A stretch of DNA of 64,000 nucleotides from contig NZ_BQYM01000009.1 of assembly GCF_026008515.1 (NCBI RefSeq), positions 148,212 to 212,211 on the forward strand. Reading direction: 5' to 3'. Shown one piece after another: positions 43,970-52,137 of the stretch; the stretch's first letter is position 1, and each line of letters starts with the position of its first letter. The notes under the pieces are model-generated. The model was not told where the DNA came from. It made no database searches and saw only the letters and a list, made by a program, of their open reading frames with translations. The translations under genes and the position numbers were made by a program. This DNA comes from Hoyosella levis. GTDB taxonomy: Bacteria > Actinomycetota > Actinomycetes > Mycobacteriales > Mycobacteriaceae.

Positions 43970-44775
43970 CAATCACCCGCGTGCCCGCCCCACCCATCGA
44001 GCCCATCACCCGGGTCACCCTCGCCGCCACGTTCCACCAGACCCGCATGATGGCCTACCGCGGACTGCTCAAGCTGCGCCGCAGCCCCCAGCAGCTCTAC
44101 GACGTCATCATCCTGCCCATCGTCGGCACCGTCCTGTTCGCCACCATCTTCGGAGGGGTCGTCACCGGCAGCGTCGATACCTACCTGCCGTTCCTCATCC
44201 CCGGCGTGCTCGTGCAGATCATCGTCACCGTCAGCGTCGTCACCGGGGTGCAGCTCTCCGATGACATCAGCAAGGGCATCTTCGACCGCTTCAACGCTCT
44301 GCCCGTCGCCCGAATCGCACCGCTCGCCGGGGCGCTCGCCGCCTCCACCATCCGCTACGCCATCGCGGCGATCATGACGATCCTCGTTGGCTACCTCATG
44401 GGCTACCGCGCCGAGAGCATCCCCGGCCTGCTCCTCAGTGCGGTCCTGGTCATCCTCGCCGGATTTGTCATCAGCTGGATATTCGCGCTCCTCGGCGTCC
44501 TGCTCACCGAGCCCTCCGCTGTCCAGGGCCTTTCCATGCTCGTGCTCACTCCGCTGATGTTCGCCTCCAATGCCCTGGTGCCCATCGAGACCATGCCCGG
44601 GTGGATGCAGGCCGTGGCCCGCTTCAACCCCATCTCCCACCTCGTCTCGGCGCTGCGCGAGCTCACCATGACAGGCAGCCCTGGCAGCGACACCGCTTGG
44701 GCGCTCCTCGGGCTCGCCCTCATCCTCGCCGTGTTCGTGCCGCTCACCGTGGGGGCCTATATGCGCCGGTCCTAG
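43966..44775 (+). CDS. ABC-2 type permease, DrrB-like
   Basis: A 269-residue integral membrane protein with about six segments and the ABC-2 signature layout, including [20 protein letters not shown] and the C-terminal [22 protein letters not shown] precedes the ATG, which overlaps the ATPase stop. With the DrrA-like ATPase it forms the exporter of the lipid locus. No DrrC-like second permease follows, unlike the mycobacterial DrrABC set, so a homodimeric permease is expected. Confidence 0.93.
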   Translation: MTITRVPAPPIEPITRVTLAATFHQTRMMAYRGLLKLRRSPQQLYDVIILPIVGTVLFATIFGGVVTGSVDTYLPFLIPGVLVQIIVTVSVVTGVQLSDDISKGIFDRFNALPVARIAPLAGALAASTIRYAIAAIMTILVGYLMGYRAESIPGLLLSAVLVILAGFVISWIFALLGVLLTEPSAVQGLSMLVLTPLMFASNALVPIETMPGWMQAVARFNPISHLVSALRELTMTGSPGSDTAWALLGLALILAVFVPLTVGAYMRRS

Positions 44776-44796
44776 GCCATCTGGCTGGCTGGCCGC

Positions 44797-44820
44797 GGGT
44801 CCGCTTTGACGAGCGGACCC
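44797..44820 (+). terminator. 9-bp perfect hairpin after the ABC operon
   Basis: GGGTCCGCT and AGCGGACCC flank a 6-nt loop TTGACG. It is 21 nt after the permease stop, where a terminator is expected. The loop also reads as a -35 hexamer, 19 bp from AACAAT, for folD. The stem is followed by GAAAACC, not a U tract. Confidence 0.55.
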
Positions 44821-44843
44821 GAAAACCTGGAACAATAGCGGGC

Positions 44844-45695
44844 GTGACGGCGACAAGACTTGATGGCAAGGCCACCCGCGACGAAATCTTCCACGACCTC
44901 GCAGCACGCGTCGAGGTCCTCCGGTCCCGCGGCATCCAGCCCGGACTAGGCACGATCCTCGTGGGCGACGACCCAGGATCGGCAGCATACGTGCGCGGCA
45001 AGCACGCCGACTGCGCCCGCGTCGGCATCGCCTCCATCCGCCGCGACCTGCCAGCCGACATCAGCCAGGAAAAGCTCAACGCCACCATCGACGAGCTCAA
45101 CGCGGACCCGGACTGCACCGGATACATCGTGCAGCTGCCACTGCCCAAGCACCTCGACGAGAACGCCGCCCTCGAGCGCATCGACCCCGGCAAGGACGCG
45201 GACGGGCTCCACCCCATCAACCTCGGCCGCCTCGTCCTCGGCAAGGAAGCACCCCTGCCGTGCACCCCGCGCGGCATCGTGCACTTGCTGCGCCGCTATG
45301 ACGTGCCCATCGCTGGTGCCCACGTCGTCGTCGTTGGACGCGGCATCACCGTGGGCCGGCCCATGGGCCTGCTCCTCACCAGGCGCAGCGAGAACGCCAC
45401 CGTCACCCTCTGCCACACCGGGACCCGCGACCTCGCCGCCCATGTCCGCCAGGCCGATATCATCATCGCCGCCGCCGGAGTCCCCGGCATCATCACGGCC
45501 GACATGGTCAAGCCAGGAGCCGCCGTCCTCGATGTCGGCGTGAGCCGTGTCGACGGCAAGCTCGCCGGCGATGTCGCCCCCGAGGTGTGGGACATCGCCG
45601 GCCATGTCTCGCCCAATCCCGGTGGAGTCGGCCCCCTCACCCGGGCCTTCCTCGTCGCTAACGTGGTCGAGCGCGCCGAGCGGCAGCAAGCCTGA
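44844..45695 (+). CDS. folD: Methylenetetrahydrofolate dehydrogenase/cyclohydrolase
   Basis: A 283-residue bifunctional enzyme interconverting 5,10-methylene- and 10-formyl-tetrahydrofolate. Signatures: [20 protein letters not shown] with the catalytic lysine, [22 protein letters not shown] and [14 protein letters not shown] at the NADP site, ending [10 protein letters not shown]. The start is GTG at 44844 with no ribosome binding site; AACAAT ends 7 nt upstream, so it is probably leaderless. The following DUF3017 gene is also its neighbour in mycobacteria. Confidence 0.97.
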   Translation: MTATRLDGKATRDEIFHDLAARVEVLRSRGIQPGLGTILVGDDPGSAAYVRGKHADCARVGIASIRRDLPADISQEKLNATIDELNADPDCTGYIVQLPLPKHLDENAALERIDPGKDADGLHPINLGRLVLGKEAPLPCTPRGIVHLLRRYDVPIAGAHVVVVGRGITVGRPMGLLLTRRSENATVTLCHTGTRDLAAHVRQADIIIAAAGVPGIITADMVKPGAAVLDVGVSRVDGKLAGDVAPEVWDIAGHVSPNPGGVGPLTRAFLVANVVERAERQQA

Positions 45696-45734
45696 TCTCA
45701 CGCGCAGCATCCCGGGGCAGCGGGGCCGCAGGGT

Positions 45735-45791
45735 CGCCAATGCGCAGGCCGGCGCGCGGCTGGAACGCCATTGCGCAGGCCGGCGCGCGGC
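45735..45791 (+). repeat. Two direct repeats, period 31 bp, between folD and DUF3017
   Basis: TGCGCAGGCCGGCGCGCGGC occurs at 45741-45760 and 45772-45791 without mismatch, and the six bases before each copy differ at one position. The sequence is non-coding and very G/C-rich. No promoter function is evident. Confidence 0.7.
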
Positions 45792-45916
45792 GACAGATCC
45801 CTTGTGCCTCGCGCTCGCGCTACTAGGTTGGGCAGTGCAGCGAGTTGAGTCGTGCAGCACGTTGGGCATAGCACCAGTGACGCACGGGACCAGCACCAGC
45901 AGACGAGGGGGAACGA

Positions 45917-46225
45917 GTGACGCCGCGGATCCACCCAGCGCGCCGTGAGCAGCTCCGTGCCGCGATGTCGCACGTGCCGCTCGCCATTATCAGCGTGTTC
46001 CTGCTGCTCGCGCTCGTCCTCGTGCTGCAGGACCGCTGGCGGCGCGGGGCTTTCGTCCTCGGTGTCACCTCGCTGCTCGCAGCCTGGTTCAGGCTCATCC
46101 TCCCCGAGATCCAGGCCGGATTGATCGCGGTGCGCAGCAAGCCTTTTGACGTGTCGGTGCTCGTGTCCATGGGCATCATCATCGTGTGGCTCACCCTCTC
46201 CATCGATCCGCTCGGCACCGACTAG
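45917..46225 (+). CDS. DUF3017 membrane protein
   Basis: A 102-residue protein with three membrane segments (about 20-40, 46-62, 80-98) and a basic N-terminus. Its position directly after folD and the pattern RGAFVLGVTSLLAAWFRLIL match the actinobacterial DUF3017 family (Rv3355c type). Function unknown. GTG start with AGGGGGAACGA upstream. It is followed by palindromic repeats and the convergent metX gene. Confidence 0.88.
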   Translation: MTPRIHPARREQLRAAMSHVPLAIISVFLLLALVLVLQDRWRRGAFVLGVTSLLAAWFRLILPEIQAGLIAVRSKPFDVSVLVSMGIIIVWLTLSIDPLGTD

Positions 46226-46326
46226 GGGTCTCGTGGGTGCGTGGCCGCGTGGAGCTTCGGCGCCGCGGGGCTTCGGCGGCCCGGATCCTCGCGCGCCGTG
46301 GGGCTCCGGCGCGGTGGGGCTTCGGC

Positions 46327-46399
46327 GGCAAACGCGATAGAAGCTGCAGAAAATCCAGGTCGGCTTCTATCGCGTTTGACGGTTTCCCGTGCTTTTGCC
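46327..46399 (-). repeat. Dispersed palindromic element, copy D (inverted)
   Basis: Read on the minus strand, the flank GGCAAAAGCACGGGAAACCG is followed by arms AAACGCGATAGAAGC and GCTTCTATCGCGTTT (46330-46344 and 46363-46377). Relative to the other copies the arm has A to G at its 14th position, with the matching T to C in the other arm, so pairing is preserved. Confidence 0.9.
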
Positions 46400-46470
46400 A
46401 GCGCCCGCTCAGTGCCATCGAGGCATGGCAGCGCGGCACTGGCCGCCGATTCGCTGCAATGCCCTCCTAG

Positions 46471-46530
46471 GTGCGCGCTGGTGGAAACTATTCCCGGTCA
46501 GGAGGGGAAAAGTTTCCACTAACCGCGCAC
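46471..46530. repeat. Second palindrome family, copy 1
   Basis: GTGGAAACTATTCCC (46481-46495) and GGGGAAAAGTTTCCAC (46504-46519) pair with one mismatch. Outer flanks GTGCGCGCTG and AACCGCGCAC extend the imperfect stem. A close relative is at 51843-51881. It lies between convergent gene ends, so it may act as a bidirectional terminator. Confidence 0.8.
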
Positions 46531-46564
46531 CACCAGCCGCACGCCCACCGCCGACCAGCGAGGC

Positions 46565-47767
46565 TCAGCGAATGCTGTGGCGCGCGAGATCCATCGTGTC
46601 GGTGAGGAGCGCGGAGATCTCCTCTAGGTCGGTGAGGAAGCCGTCGTGGCCCTTGTTGGTGTGCAGGACGCGCAGTTCCTGGCAGCCAGGCAGCTTCGCG
46701 GCGAGTTCCTCCTGCAGGCGCAGCGGGTAGAGCCGGTCGGAGGTGATGCCACCGACGATGGTGGGCACGGTGCAGGAGGCGAGCGCTGCGTCGATTCCGC
46801 CACGGCCCCGGCCGACGTCGTGGCTGCTGAGGGAGTCGCTGAGGATGACGTAGCTGCCGGCGTCGAACCGGTGGACGAGCTTGCCGGCCTGATGGTCGAG
46901 GTAGCTCTGGATGGAGTACTGGCCACCCTGGACTGGCGGCAGGTCGGTCTGGGCATCATTGCCGAACCGGGTGTCGAGCTCTTCCTCGCCGCGGTAGGTG
47001 AGGTGGGCGATGCGACGTGCCACGCCGAGCCCGTGCTCGGGGGAGCGCCCGGTGCCGTAGTAGTCGCCGCCTTGCCAGCCGGGGTCGGTCTTGATGGCGA
47101 GGATCTGCGCGGTCTGGGTACCGATCTGATCGGCGGTGGCACGCGCTCCGACAGCAAGGACGAGCGCGCTCGCGACCCGATCGGGGCAGGTGATCGCCCA
47201 TTCGAGGGCGCGGGCGCCGCCCATGGAGCCGCCGAGGACGGATGCGAAGCGCTCGATGCCGAGCAGGTCGGCGAGCTTGCGCTCGGCGTTGACCTGGTCG
47301 CGGATGGTCACGGCGGGAAAGCGCGATCCCCAGGGCTTGCCGTCCGGCGCGAGGGAGCCAGGACCGGTGCTGCCTTGACAGCCGCCGACAGAGTTGGCGG
47401 AGAGGACGCACCATTCGTTGGTGTCGACGACCGCGCCCGGGCCGATGAGTCCGTCCCACCAGCCGGGGGATGGATGGTTCGCATCGGCGGGACCGGTGAC
47501 GTGGGAGTCACCGGTGAGGGCGTGCAGCGCCAGGACGACGTTGTCGCCGCGGGGCGAGACCTCGCCCCAGCGCTGCACCGCGAGAGTCACGTCGGGCAGC
47601 GTGGCACCGTTCTCCATGCGAAGCGGCCCGATGCGGACTTGGCCAATGCTGCCGTCCGGCGCTGGCCAGAGGGCACTGCCAAGGCCACGCTCCGCCCCGC
47701 GCCCGGTGCTGGGCGCGGCCGGGGCGCGGTTGCTGAGCGGCGGGTGAACGCTGCGCGGGTGGCTCAC
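46565..47767 (-). CDS. metX: Homoserine O-acetyltransferase
   Basis: About 400 residues, an alpha/beta-hydrolase-fold enzyme that acetylates homoserine with acetyl-CoA for methionine synthesis. Nucleophile elbow [41 protein letters not shown] and the C-terminal KGHDGFL histidine are all present. Start: GTG 47767 or TTG 47773, the latter overlapping the metY stop as TTGA. Neither has a good ribosome binding site, so translation is probably coupled to metY. The pair shares the leader upstream of metY. Confidence 0.96.
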   Translation of the reverse strand: MSHPRSVHPPLSNRAPAAPSTGRGAERGLGSALWPAPDGSIGQVRIGPLRMENGATLPDVTLAVQRWGEVSPRGDNVVLALHALTGDSHVTGPADANHPSPGWWDGLIGPGAVVDTNEWCVLSANSVGGCQGSTGPGSLAPDGKPWGSRFPAVTIRDQVNAERKLADLLGIERFASVLGGSMGGARALEWAITCPDRVASALVLAVGARATADQIGTQTAQILAIKTDPGWQGGDYYGTGRSPEHGLGVARRIAHLTYRGEEELDTRFGNDAQTDLPPVQGGQYSIQSYLDHQAGKLVHRFDAGSYVILSDSLSSHDVGRGRGGIDAALASCTVPTIVGGITSDRLYPLRLQEELAAKLPGCQELRVLHTNKGHDGFLTDLEEISALLTDTMDLARHSIR

Positions 47768-47769
47768 TC

Positions 47770-49062
47770 TCAAGATGCCGCCGCTTCGAATCCGAGCTGG
47801 AGGTCGGCGAGGATGTCCTCGATTCCCTCGATGCCCACGGCGAGCCGGATGAGGCCCGGGGTGACGCCGGCGGAGAGCTGCTCCTCGGGAGCGAGCTGCG
47901 CGTGCGTGGTGGAAGCGGGATGGATGACGAGGGAGCGCACGTCACCGATATTAGCGACATGGCTGTGGAGCTCGAGCGCGTTGACGAACCGCTTGCCTGC
48001 CTCGACACCACCCTCGAGCTCGAAGGACAGCACGGCGCCAGGCCCCTTGGGCGCGAGCTTGCTGGCACGCTCGAACCAGGGGGAGGCGGGCAGGCCGGAG
48101 TAGTGGACGGCGAGGACGTCGTCCCGGCTAGCGAGGTGTTCGGCGACGGCGCGGGCGTTCTGCACATGACGTTCAATGCGCAGGCTGAGTGTTTCTATTC
48201 CCTGGCCGATGAGGAACGCGTTGAACGGCGAGACCGCGGCGCCGGTGTCGCGGAGCAGCGTCAGGCGGGCCTTCAGGGCGAACGCGGGTGGGCCGAGATC
48301 GGCATAGACGAGGCCGTTGTAGGACGGATCGGGGGTGGTGAAGCCGGGGTACCGGCCGGAGGTCCAGTCGAAGGTGCCGCCGTCAACGATCACTCCGGCG
48401 ACGGAGGTGCCGTGGCCGCCAAGGTACTTGGTGGCGGAGTGCACGACGATATCGGCGCCGTGGGCGAGCGGCTGGATCAAATAGGGGGTGGCGACGGTGT
48501 TGTCGACGATCAGCGGGACGCCGTTGTCATGGGCGACGCGCGCGACGCCTTCGATGTCGAGGATCTCGCCCCGGGGGTTGGCGATGGTTTCCCCGAAGAA
48601 CGCCTTGGTGTTGTCGCTGACGGCGGCCTGCCATTGGGCGAGGTCGTCGGGATCGTCAACGAAGCTCACGGTGATGCCGAGCTTGGGCAGCGAGTAGTGG
48701 AACAGGTTGTAGGTGCCGCCGTAGAGGCGCGGGCTGGAGACGATGTGGTCGCCAGCCTCGGCGAGGGTGAGGATCGCGTAGGTCTCGGCTGCCTGCCCGG
48801 AGGCGAGGAGCAGGGCAGCGGCGCCGCCCTCGAGCGCGGCGACGCGCTGCTCGATCACGTCCTGTGTGGGATTGATGATGCGCGTGTAGATGTTGCCGGG
48901 CTCGGCGAGGCTGAACAGGGCCGCGGCGTGATCGGTGTCGCGGAATGCGTAAGAGGTCGTCTGGTAGATCGGGAGGGCACGCGCGCCGGTCGTCGGGTCG
49001 GGCACCTGGCCGGCGTGGATCTGCTTGGTCTCGAAGCTCCAGCTTGCTGCTGCATCGCTCAT
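47770..49062 (-). CDS. metY: O-acetylhomoserine sulfhydrylase (Cys/Met PLP family)
   Basis: A 430-residue PLP enzyme that converts O-acetylhomoserine and sulfide to homocysteine. PLP lysine in [16 protein letters not shown], plus [11 protein letters not shown] and [22 protein letters not shown]. The ATG at 49062 has CAGGAG upstream; in-frame extension to 49179 lies in the leader and is not supported. It forms an operon with metX, which follows with overlapping stop and start codons. The transcript probably starts near 49295 and carries a short cysteine-containing leader ORF, suggesting sulfur-responsive control. Confidence 0.97.
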   Translation of the reverse strand: MSDAAASWSFETKQIHAGQVPDPTTGARALPIYQTTSYAFRDTDHAAALFSLAEPGNIYTRIINPTQDVIEQRVAALEGGAAALLLASGQAAETYAILTLAEAGDHIVSSPRLYGGTYNLFHYSLPKLGITVSFVDDPDDLAQWQAAVSDNTKAFFGETIANPRGEILDIEGVARVAHDNGVPLIVDNTVATPYLIQPLAHGADIVVHSATKYLGGHGTSVAGVIVDGGTFDWTSGRYPGFTTPDPSYNGLVYADLGPPAFALKARLTLLRDTGAAVSPFNAFLIGQGIETLSLRIERHVQNARAVAEHLASRDDVLAVHYSGLPASPWFERASKLAPKGPGAVLSFELEGGVEAGKRFVNALELHSHVANIGDVRSLVIHPASTTHAQLAPEEQLSAGVTPGLIRLAVGIEGIEDILADLQLGFEAAAS

Positions 49063-49226
49063 GGCTTGTTCTCCTGGGAGTCGTGTCGGGGCGGCATCCC
49101 GGCCTCGGACATACGGGGATGCGGGGGACGGCACGAATGGTCCGCGTGGAGCGCGGGAACTCACCTCGACCGCTGCCACTCGGGCTGTGCCCTGGGGTTC
49201 GCGCGGCGGGTGGTGTTCCGTGGGCG

Positions 49227-49246
49227 GGGCGCTGTCCGGCGCGCCC
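49227..49246 (-). promoter_or_regulatory. Hairpin in the metY leader
   Basis: GGGCGC and GCGCCC flank an 8-nt loop, 18 nt after the stop of the MSRCR leader ORF and about 165 nt before the metY start. It could be part of an attenuator whose folding depends on ribosome movement over the leader ORF. Confidence 0.4.
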
Positions 49247-49263
49247 TCAGGCTCTTGCGGTGG

Positions 49264-49281
49264 CTAGCGACATCGACTCAT
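49264..49281 (-). CDS. Five-codon leader ORF (MSRCR) upstream of metY
   Basis: ATG AGT CGA TGT CGC TAG on the minus strand has GGAGG 6 nt upstream of the ATG. TATTGT at 49300-49305 on the same strand is a plausible -10. The single Cys codon, the strong translation signal and the position 200 nt ahead of a sulfur-assimilation operon suggest a regulatory leader peptide. Cysteine-rich leader ORFs act as attenuators in mycobacteria. I saw no SAM-IV or SAM-I riboswitch core here. Confidence 0.5.
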   Translation of the reverse strand: MSRCR

Positions 49282-49305
49282 GGTGAACCTCCGTTGGCGA
49301 CAATA

Positions 49306-49759
49306 CCCGGTTCCCGGGCCCGTCCCAGCGGGCCCGCGCTTGCAGCGCGCGTGATGCGTTGCGCGCTGCCTGGTCATCACCCGGGGCACCCCACCGCGGA
49401 AGGAGGGTTGCCGAGCAGCCAGCCGGGGCTTGGCGCTGCTTCTCATGACCTGTTCCCGATAGTAGCGGCACTCGCGGGAAACAGGGAATCGGGGAGGGGC
49501 CCGCTCCCGCGTGGCGCGCCGGGCTAGGCTTGGCCCGAGCGTGGCGGGCATTCCTGGCATGCGGGGCCGGGATTCTCAATTGCGGCGCCACGGCAACCAG
49601 TACGCTTGTCTTGTTTGCTGTGGGTGGGACGTGGACCCTCGCAGCACGATAGGTTTAACCCGATGAACCGTGATGCCTGCGCGCGGGCCGGATGCACTCA
49701 CAAAGTGCGGCACGCGAGAGTCGCGCCAGGTGCATTGCCGAGGAGGACGCGAAGCACCC
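49306..49759. other. Spacer between the divergent metY leader and icd
   Basis: About 450 bp with no gene I can support. TAGGTT near 49645-49650 is a possible -10 for icd. A short ATG frame starting at 49664 ([11 protein letters not shown]...) runs out of frame into icd and is probably not real. The centre is plain GC-rich sequence. Confidence 0.5.
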
Positions 49760-50980
49760 ATGTCCAAGATCAAGGTAGAGGGCACTGTCGTAGAGCTCGA
49801 TGGCGACGAGATGACCCGTATCATCTGGCAGTTCATCAAGGACAAGCTGATCCATCCGTACCTCGATGTGAACCTCGAGTACTACGACCTCGGCATGGAG
49901 AATCGCGATGCCACGGACGACCAGGTCACCGTGGACGCGGCCAACGCGATCAAGAAGCACGGGGTAGGCGTCAAGTGCGCCACCATCACGCCGGACGAGG
50001 CGCGCATGGAGGAGTTCGGGCTCAAGAAGATGTGGCGGTCGCCCAACGGCACCATCCGCAACATCCTCGGGGGCACGATCTTTCGTGCCCCCATTATTAT
50101 TTCCAACGTTCCCCGCCTGGTCCCCGGCTGGACGAAGCCGGTGGTCGTGGGGCGCCATGCGTTCGGCGACCAGTACCGCGCCACTGATTTCAAGGTGCAC
50201 CAGGCCGGGACCGTCACGCTGACCTTCACGCCCGAGGATGGCAGCGAGCCCATCGAGCATGAGGTCGTCAAGATGCCCGAGGACGGCGGAGTCGTCCTGG
50301 GCATGTACAACTTCAAGAAGTCGATCCAGGACTTCGCGCGCGCCTCCCTGTCCTACGGGCTGCAGCAGAACTATCCGGTGTACCTGTCGACGAAGAACAC
50401 GATCCTCAAGGCCTACGACGGCATGTTCAAGGACGAGTTCCAGCGGGTCTTCGAGGAGGAGTTCAAGTCCGAGTTCGACGCGGCAGGGATCACTTATGAG
50501 CATCGGCTGATCGATGACATGGTCGCTTCGGCGCTCAAGTGGGAGGGCGGCTACGTCTGGGCCTGCAAGAACTACGACGGCGATGTGCAGTCGGACACCG
50601 TGGCGCAGGGCTATGGCTCGCTCGGCCTGATGACCTCGGTGCTGATGACCCCGGACGGCAAGACCGTCGAGGCGGAGGCCGCGCATGGCACCGTCACCCG
50701 CCACTACCGGATGCACCAGCAGGGCAAGCCCACCTCCACGAACCCGATCGCGTCGATCTTCGCCTGGACGCGCGGGCTCGAGCATCGTGGCAAGCTCGAT
50801 GACACCCCGGCCGTGGTGGAGTTCGCCCACAAGCTCGAGGACGTGGTCATCAAGACTGTCGAGGATGGCCAGATGACCAAGGACCTCGCGGGACTCGTGG
50901 GCGGAGACCAGGGCTGGCTCACGACGGAGGAGTTCCTCGCAGCGCTCGACGATAACCTTGCCGCCGCGCTGAGGGACTAG
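49760..50980 (+). CDS. icd: NADP-dependent isocitrate dehydrogenase
   Basis: A 406-residue enzyme of the homodimeric (eukaryotic-like, Icd1) type, converting isocitrate to 2-oxoglutarate and CO2 in the TCA cycle. Signatures: [17 protein letters not shown] at the N-terminus, [15 protein letters not shown] for substrate binding, [20 protein letters not shown] and [12 protein letters not shown] near the cofactor site. GAGGAGG precedes the ATG at 49760; upstream in-frame ATG codons have no site. Divergent from metY, as in M. tuberculosis, where icd1 is near metC and metA. Confidence 0.98.
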   Translation: MSKIKVEGTVVELDGDEMTRIIWQFIKDKLIHPYLDVNLEYYDLGMENRDATDDQVTVDAANAIKKHGVGVKCATITPDEARMEEFGLKKMWRSPNGTIRNILGGTIFRAPIIISNVPRLVPGWTKPVVVGRHAFGDQYRATDFKVHQAGTVTLTFTPEDGSEPIEHEVVKMPEDGGVVLGMYNFKKSIQDFARASLSYGLQQNYPVYLSTKNTILKAYDGMFKDEFQRVFEEEFKSEFDAAGITYEHRLIDDMVASALKWEGGYVWACKNYDGDVQSDTVAQGYGSLGLMTSVLMTPDGKTVEAEAAHGTVTRHYRMHQQGKPTSTNPIASIFAWTRGLEHRGKLDDTPAVVEFAHKLEDVVIKTVEDGQMTKDLAGLVGGDQGWLTTEEFLAALDDNLAAALRD

Positions 50981-51054
50981 TCGGCTCGCGGCACCGAACG
51001 AGCGCCGGTCCGCGGTTCCGGACGATGCTGCCATACTGCTACGAATCTCTTTAC

Positions 51055-51080
51055 TGCCGTGTTAATTTACGCACACGGCA
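51055..51080. terminator. 8-bp perfect hairpin between icd and the secreted-protein gene
   Basis: TGCCGTGT and ACACGGCA flank the AT-rich loop TAATTTACGC. It is 74 nt after the icd stop and 45 nt before the next ATG. It may terminate icd or sit in the 5' UTR of the secreted-protein gene. Confidence 0.45.
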
Positions 51081-51124
51081 TTAATGGGATTAGTGGGGCG
51101 CATGTCCCGGATCGTGGAGGAAAG

Positions 51125-51718
51125 ATGAAGATGAAGCGGACCGCAGCAGTTCTCGGGGCAGGCGCTCTCGCCTTTGCCGCGTCGTGGGGCCCCGCTCTCG
51201 CCAGCCATAATGGTGCAGTGGTCACCACAACGCCGTCGGGCGAATGTGGCGAGACGACCTTTGACGCCACGATCAACGACGCGGCGGGAACGCACAAGAG
51301 CAACAACATGGTGCTCGTGGTCAGCGCGGACGGCAACACCCAGACCGAGGTCATCCCGGTCGACGGCTCCGCCGCCTCCATCACCGTTGGGCCGTTCACC
51401 TCGGACACCACCACGATCAGCTACCGCGTGTTCGGCGGCGGCGAGCGCGACTATGACGATCCGGCCTGGACCGGCTACGGTACCGCGGGCTTCGGCGCGG
51501 AGGTCGGTGCATACGGCGATGCGAATGGCTACGACTGGGTCGTCGCTGGCCCGGAGGATCCGAACCCGTTCACCACGTTCAACACGCTCGACGTCGAGGG
51601 CTGCCCCGGCGGCGGCATCGAGGTGTGCCTCGGCGGCGGCGTCGAGGCATTCGACCTCGACGCGGCGCTTAGCTGCCTTGAGGCCGAGCTCCAGCTCGAC
51701 TTCGGTGGACTGTCCTAG
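51125..51718 (+). CDS. Secreted protein of unknown function
   Basis: A 197-residue protein with a clear signal peptide: MKMKR, a hydrophobic core and a probable cleavage after ALA at about residue 26. The mature part is acidic, rich in Thr, Gly and Asp, with four cysteines (CGET, CPGG, VCLGG and LSCLE), and resembles an immunoglobulin-like beta domain followed by a glycine-rich tail. I do not recognise the family. GGAGG lies 4 nt before the ATG at 51125; ATG 51131 is an alternative. It appears monocistronic. Role probably extracellular or cell-wall associated. Confidence 0.75.
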   Translation: MKMKRTAAVLGAGALAFAASWGPALASHNGAVVTTTPSGECGETTFDATINDAAGTHKSNNMVLVVSADGNTQTEVIPVDGSAASITVGPFTSDTTTISYRVFGGGERDYDDPAWTGYGTAGFGAEVGAYGDANGYDWVVAGPEDPNPFTTFNTLDVEGCPGGGIEVCLGGGVEAFDLDAALSCLEAELQLDFGGLS

Positions 51719-51842
51719 CTTCTAGCTCTGGACCAGCGTCCTAGACCTGGAACACCACTGGCGATCCCTCCGGCGCTCATGCCGGGGGGATCGCTTGCTT
51801 GAGCCGGGAACTGCTCGCCCGGCCCGCTCGGGGCGCTCGCCA

Positions 51843-51881
51843 GTGGAAACTTTTCCCCACTGAGGCGGGAAAAGTTTCCAC
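51843..51881. repeat. Second palindrome family, copy 2
   Basis: GTGGAAACTTTTCCC and GGGAAAAGTTTCCAC pair perfectly over 15 bp around a short GC-rich loop. Same arms as the element at 46481, with one base restored. It lies 125 nt after the secreted-protein stop. Confidence 0.85.
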
Positions 51882-51885
51882 CGAC

Positions 51886-51945
51886 GTGGGGAGCGAACCG
51901 ATGGGGAGCGAACCGGTGGGCAGCGAACCGGTGGGGAGCGAACCG
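51886..51945 (+). repeat. Four tandem 15-bp repeats
   Basis: GTGGGGAGCGAACCG and three variants, ATGGGGAGCGAACCG, GTGGGCAGCGAACCG and GTGGGGAGCGAACCG, follow each other exactly. They abut the palindrome at 51843-51881. Non-coding. Confidence 0.9.
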
Positions 51946-52137
51946 GCGCAGGCGCGGCAATTCGGGCGGCGCCGGCGTAAGGCCCCTCACATTCATGCTG
52001 GCAGGGGTATCGGGCCGGCCGTTGATGGTGTTGCGTGGTGGGGCGACCGCGCGGGAGCATTGAATCTTCTTGGATCGTTTCGCGCCTCGCCACGCGCTCC
52101 CATCCATCCGAGGCCGATCGCTGTCAGGAGAATGCCC

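Larger units (their letters stand above)
46226..46564. other. Repeat-filled spacer between convergent DUF3017 and metX genes
   Basis: 339 bp with no gene. From left to right it holds GGGGCTTCGGCGG-like short repeats (46250-46330), palindromic element copy D, and one copy of the second palindrome family (46471-46530). It is the densest repeat spacer in the window. Confidence 0.75.
51719..52137. other. Repeat-bearing spacer before the MFS gene
   Basis: 419 bp. It holds a palindrome of the second family (51843-51881) and four tandem 15-bp units (51886-51945). The rest is non-coding, with AGGAG at its right end serving the MFS start. An in-frame extension of the MFS gene through this DNA is not credible. 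Confidence 0.7.

Noticed and set aside
49063..49300. SAM-IV or SAM-I riboswitch ahead of metY
   Set aside because: Such riboswitches precede Met genes in some actinobacteria, but the conserved core (such as CCGGCAACC-type segments) is not visible.
49664..50187. A leaderless ORF starting at 49664 and running over the icd start
   Set aside because: It is out of frame with icd, Arg/His-rich and without a domain; icd has its own strong ribosome binding site.
51799..52131. An N-terminal extension of the MFS protein through the tandem repeats
   Set aside because: It would translate the palindrome and the 15-bp repeats; AGGAG just before GTG 52138 gives a normal start.
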